Shown here: positions 5,473-9,016 of the stretch, piece by piece
How the letters are laid out: every line of letters starts with the position of its first letter
How positions within the stretch are numbered: the first letter of the stretch is position 1
DNA from: Rhodocyclaceae bacterium UBA5602
GTDB lineage: Bacteria > Pseudomonadota > Gammaproteobacteria > Burkholderiales > Rhodocyclaceae
Length of the DNA stretch: 9,016 nt
Reading direction: 5' to 3'
Assembly: GCA_002424865.1 (NCBI GenBank)
Contig: DILC01000001.1
Coordinates: 15,866 to 24,881, forward strand
The notes under the pieces: model-generated
Databases searched by the model: none
Told to the model about the DNA's origin: nothing
Seen by the model: the letters and a program-made list of their open reading frames with translations, nothing else
Made by a program: the position numbers and the translations under genes

Positions 5473-6795
5473 TCAGTCACCACCGCGTAAATTTTGTACC
5501 TGAAAGAGTGTCGCCGGATTCTTGGCAGGGTCAATTTCACCCCGGAAACGGATCATGGTGCAATGGTTGGCTTGTAAGTCAACCATGGAGCCCGAATCAT
5601 CGAGCGGAATGCCTGAGCCTTTATTAACCGGCAGATGAAAGTCCGGATGCGCCTTGCCAATGGTAAAGGCTTTCCAGATGTCCCCTTTACGGTCATAAAT
5701 CGTAGAAATCGAGGGTGTCATGATCTGCGCATCCAGATAAATCAGGCGCTTGCTGACCGGGTGGCCAGCTTCAGCCGGACGGCCTTCGAGCACATGAACT
5801 TTGCGCAGTTGCCAGGTTATGTCCGGCATGCACTGGCCTTTACCCGTCGCGGCAATGAAAGCGTAACCATCAGGATCCTTGAAAACAGGATCTTTTTTCA
5901 TCAGATTATGTTTGTAATAAGGCATCAGGACTGACTTGGTTTCAATGAATTTCCATTTGTAATCGGAAACGCGTCCGTTATAGCCTTCAAAATCCTCGAT
6001 CATGAGATCAGACCCCAGGAATGAGTCCGTCGTCTGCCCAGTTGCCAAGCGGCGCACGCGGCGCTGGAAACCCAGGTACAGATAAGCCTCGCCGCGCTTG
6101 GTATCGTCCTCATACGCTTGCAGCAGCAACTGGGTATTTTTTAGGTCCAACGGCTCGATCACCTTGACGTAGGTGCCACGATAAAAAGCCGATGGGTTGG
6201 GGGTGATATTCGGGATGGGTGGATTCGAGACACGGTGCATGAAATTCAAGAAATGGAATTCAAACTTGATGGTGCGCTCGACATTGCCCGTGTTGGCATT
6301 GATGTATTGCCAATAAAAAGGATAAACAATCGCGCCATCGCCCCAGTTCAAGCCATATTTAAAGTTCCACGCCAGCTTTTCGCCTGCATGCGGGTCTGAC
6401 GCTGACGGTTGCTGGGGAAACGGACGTCCGGAAATGTAGCCTTCAATGGTGTTGCCCAGTTTCACCTTATCCGCATTTTGCCGGGTAGCGTCAATAAATG
6501 GCTTGGGCAAGGGCATATCAAAGGTTTCCGCCACGGGAATTTCATACCAGCCATCCTTGACCAGCTTGTAATGCGCCGGGCTCAGAATGTCCTTGAATTG
6601 ATCCACATTGCTTTTGTTGATGACCATCCCGGCTTTGAGTCCGGGAAAGCTTGGCATCCCTTTTTTGTAGGGGAAGAAAGCATCATCCAACTCGGCCTCC
6701 GTGACTGCATGCGCAGCCTGCGCCAGCAACGCAACGGCGCAGGCCGCGGCAATTTTCAAGCTTCCCAGACAATGCGCCTTTAGATTTTTTTTCAT
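5473..6795 (-). CDS. DUF1329 family secreted protein
   Basis: The 440 residues begin with a Sec signal peptide (basic start MKKNLKAHCLG, hydrophobic core IAAACAVALLAQ, likely cleavage after AHA at residue 30). The rest is a soluble beta-rich domain with family-like stretches such as LGNTIEGYISGRPFP, WGDGAIVYPFYWQY, LYLGFQRRVRRL and FIETKSVLMPYYKHN. DUF1329 proteins have a fold related to LolA/LolB lipoprotein carriers and are typically encoded next to DUF1302 barrels. A periplasmic or outer-membrane role in handling lipid-like molecules is therefore plausible but unproven. There is no lipobox cysteine at the cleavage site. The start ATG has a strong GGAGG 8 nt upstream. The gene follows the DUF1302 gene after 115 bp and is followed by a strong terminator, so the two probably share a transcript. 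Confidence 0.9.
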   Translation of the reverse strand: MKKNLKAHCLGSLKIAAACAVALLAQAAHAVTEAELDDAFFPYKKGMPSFPGLKAGMVINKSNVDQFKDILSPAHYKLVKDGWYEIPVAETFDMPLPKPFIDATRQNADKVKLGNTIEGYISGRPFPQQPSASDPHAGEKLAWNFKYGLNWGDGAIVYPFYWQYINANTGNVERTIKFEFHFLNFMHRVSNPPIPNITPNPSAFYRGTYVKVIEPLDLKNTQLLLQAYEDDTKRGEAYLYLGFQRRVRRLATGQTTDSFLGSDLMIEDFEGYNGRVSDYKWKFIETKSVLMPYYKHNLMKKDPVFKDPDGYAFIAATGKGQCMPDITWQLRKVHVLEGRPAEAGHPVSKRLIYLDAQIMTPSISTIYDRKGDIWKAFTIGKAHPDFHLPVNKGSGIPLDDSGSMVDLQANHCTMIRFRGEIDPAKNPATLFQVQNLRGGD

Positions 6796-6855
6796 TCAAA
6801 TAACCTCCCTGTGATGTATTTCATGAATCCCATCTGTTACCTGTTTTTATATATA

Positions 6856-6904
6856 TCGGCGCTGCCGATAGGGTTATCGCCGTCCCGCCAGCGCCGACTT
6901 TTTT
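6856..6904 (+). terminator. Long hairpin with T-tract between the DUF1302 and DUF1329 genes
   Basis: TCGGCGCTG (6856-6864) pairs perfectly with CAGCGCCGA (6889-6897), followed by CTTTTTT on the plus strand. The loop can itself fold through CGATA and TATCG (6866-6870 with 6875-6879). A competing small hairpin, TATCGGC with GCCGATA, exists at 6854-6870. On the plus strand this has the shape of an intrinsic terminator that would stop antisense transcription. On the coding (minus) strand there is no T-run, so it would act as an mRNA structure between the two genes. The right arm is part of dispersed repeat copy 2. Confidence 0.5.
6876..6904 (-). repeat. Dispersed repeat, copy 2 (downstream of the DUF1302 gene)
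   Basis: It reads AAAAAAGTCGGCGCTGGC then ACGGCGAT on the minus strand, with one mismatch to copy 1 (59-87) over 29 bases. It begins exactly 6 nt after the DUF1302 stop codon, the same distance and orientation as copy 1 relative to lipA. Confidence 0.8.
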
Positions 6905-6910
6905 ATGTAA

Positions 6911-9016
6911 TCAGAATTTGTATTTCATGGTGAATTGAATTTCATCCTCTTTCCACGCAGCGCCAATCGGGCCGGCACGGAAACCGCCCAGCGGGACCAG
7001 GCCGGACAAACCGGCGGAGCCGGGGCTCGCTCCCTGGCCTGGGTACTGGGTAAATGGCGCAAAAGGATTGGCTGCCCGCTGATCATCATAGTGCCAGCGC
7101 TCCTGGCTGCTACGGAACTTGTAATTCGCCCCGATGGAGAATTGCAGGTTGTCTGAATAACGGTAGGAAACAGACGGTGCCATGGCAAAGGCGTGTGACT
7201 TGAAGTCACGGGCAAAAATAACTTGCGGATTCAGGCGGGCATTCATTAACGAAGCGCGCATCAGCAAGGTGCCGGTGACGTTATCTTTCCAATCCACCAT
7301 GCCGTATTGGCCATAAGCGCCGGCATATTCCTCATGGTCAAAAATATGCTGATAGAACAGCTGGCCTGAAATCAGCGTTGCTTCAGCCTCATTGATCCAC
7401 GGGATGATCGTGGGGCGGTCAAGGCCAATGACCGAACGGAACACATGATTCCTGCTGTAACCATCGCGCCGTGCGGTATTGGTAAATTCCTCGCCACTGG
7501 TGTATGCCGCCTCTAAACGAACAGCCAGATTGGCATCCGGGATTTGAAAGTCAGCCGAGCCGCCCAGCAAGTTAACCCTTGGGTACACCAGGTCAAATGC
7601 AATCAGATCCGTCGTATTTTGGATAGCGCCGGTGAACATATTGGTCACACCGGTGTTGATCATGTGCAGGCTAGGCATTTGGGAGCGGTAGGTCAAACCG
7701 TTAACAGAAAAGCTAAAACCATTCGCTGTCACGCCTTCCCATTTCAAACCCAGTTGCGTGTTGTTGAATTTCCAGTCAGGCAAATCCACATTGCGGATAC
7801 CAATTTGATGGGGACCAAAGTCGGTTGCCAAAAATGCCCCATTTCCCGCGCCACTCGTCAAACCTGGAGTTGGCGGAGGTAAAGCCAAGTTGGCAAAGTT
7901 ACCCACCGTGCCACCATAATCCCACAGGGTTTTGAACGCGCGGAAAGTACAGCCTGCATCAATAATCACATTCGGCTGACCGCACTGGCCCAGATTATTC
8001 GGCCGGAACTGATCAAAGTTCCACACCACGGACACATTACGGTCCTGGAAAGAATCGCTCGCCCCCATGCGGTATTCGGCTTGCAAAATCCACATCGGGA
8101 TGCGGATGTCCTGCATTTCGTCGTAAATGTTGCCGCGTGAATAATCCATGGGATTGATCACATCCAGCACACGGAACAAGTCGGTACGCCCCCACACGAC
8201 TTGTTGCTTGCCGACTTTGACAAAAACCTGCTTGCCATCATCCAGATTGAATAACTTTTTAACGTAAGCCTCGCGGATGAAATCCAGGCGGCTATTGAAT
8301 TCTGGCGCCTCCAGCTCACTTTGCTTAAGGTCGCCATAGCCGCCAAAGTCCGCACACCCACGACTGTCCTTATCGCAGGGCCGCACAGGAACCGCCACTT
8401 GCACCCCATTGGGATTCGTGCCCCAGCGGTCGAACAACAAGCGCAAACCTTGATTCGGGCTATAGGGCAGAGGTACGGCACCTTGTCCTGTGCTTGGATT
8501 GGCAACAGTTCCTGGCACCGTTGAATTGAAACCGAAGGCATTCCCCGCCAAAGGGCCACCCAACAGCTTGATGCTGGCATTGTTCACTGGCGCTTGTCCA
8601 TACGGTACAGATGTCGGCGAACGCAGGAATGGAATTCCCACCATTTGCCCACCGCTATTTTCAAGATTCACTGCGCCGCCCGCACTCTTGCCGTATTCAT
8701 CCTGATTCAGCTGATAAACACCATCGTAAGTGCCGCGCAGGATGCCGTGGAATGCCCAACCGTCGGACAGGTTTTTATCGGCTTCGACCTGCAGGGTATT
8801 TCTGAATTTGGATAGGCCCACGCGATTGCCGGTATTGTCTTTGCCGCGAAAACGGGTATCGTTTTCGTAAAAGACATCCACTTTCCACGGGCTGGTACTT
8901 TCGCCCATGGCGGGCAGGTCTTGCGCTAATGCGGGCACCGCCATGGCGGTAGCCGCCAATCCAAGCGACAAGCAAGCCGCATAGCGGCGTATAAAGCGAA
9001 GTTTTTGATGCTGTTT
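6911..9016 (-). CDS. DUF1302 family outer-membrane beta-barrel protein (5' end outside the window)
   Basis: The frame is open to the right edge and gives 701 residues without a proper start. A TTG at 8971 cuts into the signal peptide, and the frame continues upstream as KQHQKLRFIRRYAAC before the hydrophobic stretch LSLGLAATAMAVPALAQ. The true start is therefore a few codons beyond base 9016. After the signal peptide the protein shows alternating beta strands, ending in QFTMKYKF, whose terminal phenylalanine is the usual outer-membrane assembly signal. DUF1302 family marks: IREAYVKKLFNLDDGKQVF, VGKQQVVWGRTDLFRVLD and INPMDYSRG in the middle. Two Cys pairs (PCDKDSRGC and CGQPNVIIDAGC) may form disulfides in outer loops. 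The role of the family is unsettled; a pore or receptor for hydrophobic compounds is a common suggestion. It is followed by its usual partner, DUF1329. Confidence 0.9.
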   Translation of the reverse strand, partial: KQHQKLRFIRRYAACLSLGLAATAMAVPALAQDLPAMGESTSPWKVDVFYENDTRFRGKDNTGNRVGLSKFRNTLQVEADKNLSDGWAFHGILRGTYDGVYQLNQDEYGKSAGGAVNLENSGGQMVGIPFLRSPTSVPYGQAPVNNASIKLLGGPLAGNAFGFNSTVPGTVANPSTGQGAVPLPYSPNQGLRLLFDRWGTNPNGVQVAVPVRPCDKDSRGCADFGGYGDLKQSELEAPEFNSRLDFIREAYVKKLFNLDDGKQVFVKVGKQQVVWGRTDLFRVLDVINPMDYSRGNIYDEMQDIRIPMWILQAEYRMGASDSFQDRNVSVVWNFDQFRPNNLGQCGQPNVIIDAGCTFRAFKTLWDYGGTVGNFANLALPPPTPGLTSGAGNGAFLATDFGPHQIGIRNVDLPDWKFNNTQLGLKWEGVTANGFSFSVNGLTYRSQMPSLHMINTGVTNMFTGAIQNTTDLIAFDLVYPRVNLLGGSADFQIPDANLAVRLEAAYTSGEEFTNTARRDGYSRNHVFRSVIGLDRPTIIPWINEAEATLISGQLFYQHIFDHEEYAGAYGQYGMVDWKDNVTGTLLMRASLMNARLNPQVIFARDFKSHAFAMAPSVSYRYSDNLQFSIGANYKFRSSQERWHYDDQRAANPFAPFTQYPGQGASPGSAGLSGLVPLGGFRAGPIGAAWKEDEIQFTMKYKF

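Noticed and set aside
8969..8971. TTG as the start of the DUF1302 gene
   Set aside because: It falls in the middle of the signal peptide; the basic residues that should precede the hydrophobic core are encoded upstream, up to the window edge.
1..9016. CRISPR arrays, tRNA or rRNA genes, insertion sequences, phage genes
   Set aside because: No regular repeat-spacer pattern, no tRNA-like fold or rRNA sequence, and no transposase or integrase translation was seen on either strand.

Overview
The window is a stretch of roughly 9 kb from a proteobacterial chromosome, most likely a betaproteobacterium. The reason is the tight gene string dacC – D-amino-acid aminotransferase – ybeD (DUF493) – lipB – lipA, an arrangement I associate with Betaproteobacteria. 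GC content looks moderate, in the upper 50s by eye. I cannot name the genus. All supported genes are on the minus strand, so transcription runs from high to low coordinates.

Right part (9016 to about 4100) is an accessory, catabolic-looking module. It starts with a DUF1302 outer-membrane beta-barrel protein whose first codons lie beyond the right edge. Next comes a DUF1329 secreted protein, then a clear intrinsic terminator, then a flavin-dependent monooxygenase of the acyl-CoA dehydrogenase fold (HsaA/HpaH-C2/DszC-like). DUF1302/DUF1329 pairs are commonly found near genes for breaking down hydrophobic compounds such as steroids, terpenoids and hydrocarbons. The module may therefore handle uptake or envelope handling of a hydrophobic substrate plus a hydroxylation step; the substrate is not visible from sequence.

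Left part (about 4005 to 94) is housekeeping. A PBP5-type D-alanyl-D-alanine carboxypeptidase (dacC/dacA) is followed by a class IV PLP aminotransferase, YbeD, octanoyltransferase LipB and lipoyl synthase LipA. The last four genes are translationally packed: overlaps of 8, 4 and 4 bases. LipB and LipA make protein-bound lipoate from octanoyl-ACP. DacC trims peptidoglycan stem peptides, and the aminotransferase may recycle D-amino acids.

The most interesting signal is a short dispersed repeat (core AAAAAGTCGGCGCTG followed by ACGGCG on the minus strand) present three times, always in the same orientation. Two copies start exactly 6 nt after the stop codons of lipA and of the DUF1302 gene. The third lies inside the aminotransferase gene, at one end of a 57-bp, 19-codon in-frame segment that appears to be an insertion near the C-terminus. 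This looks like a small mobile or repeat element that has been tolerated as protein-coding sequence. Other structures are a 28-bp perfect palindrome between the monooxygenase gene and dacC, a 12-bp tandem duplication at the left edge, and a strong bidirectional-looking terminator.
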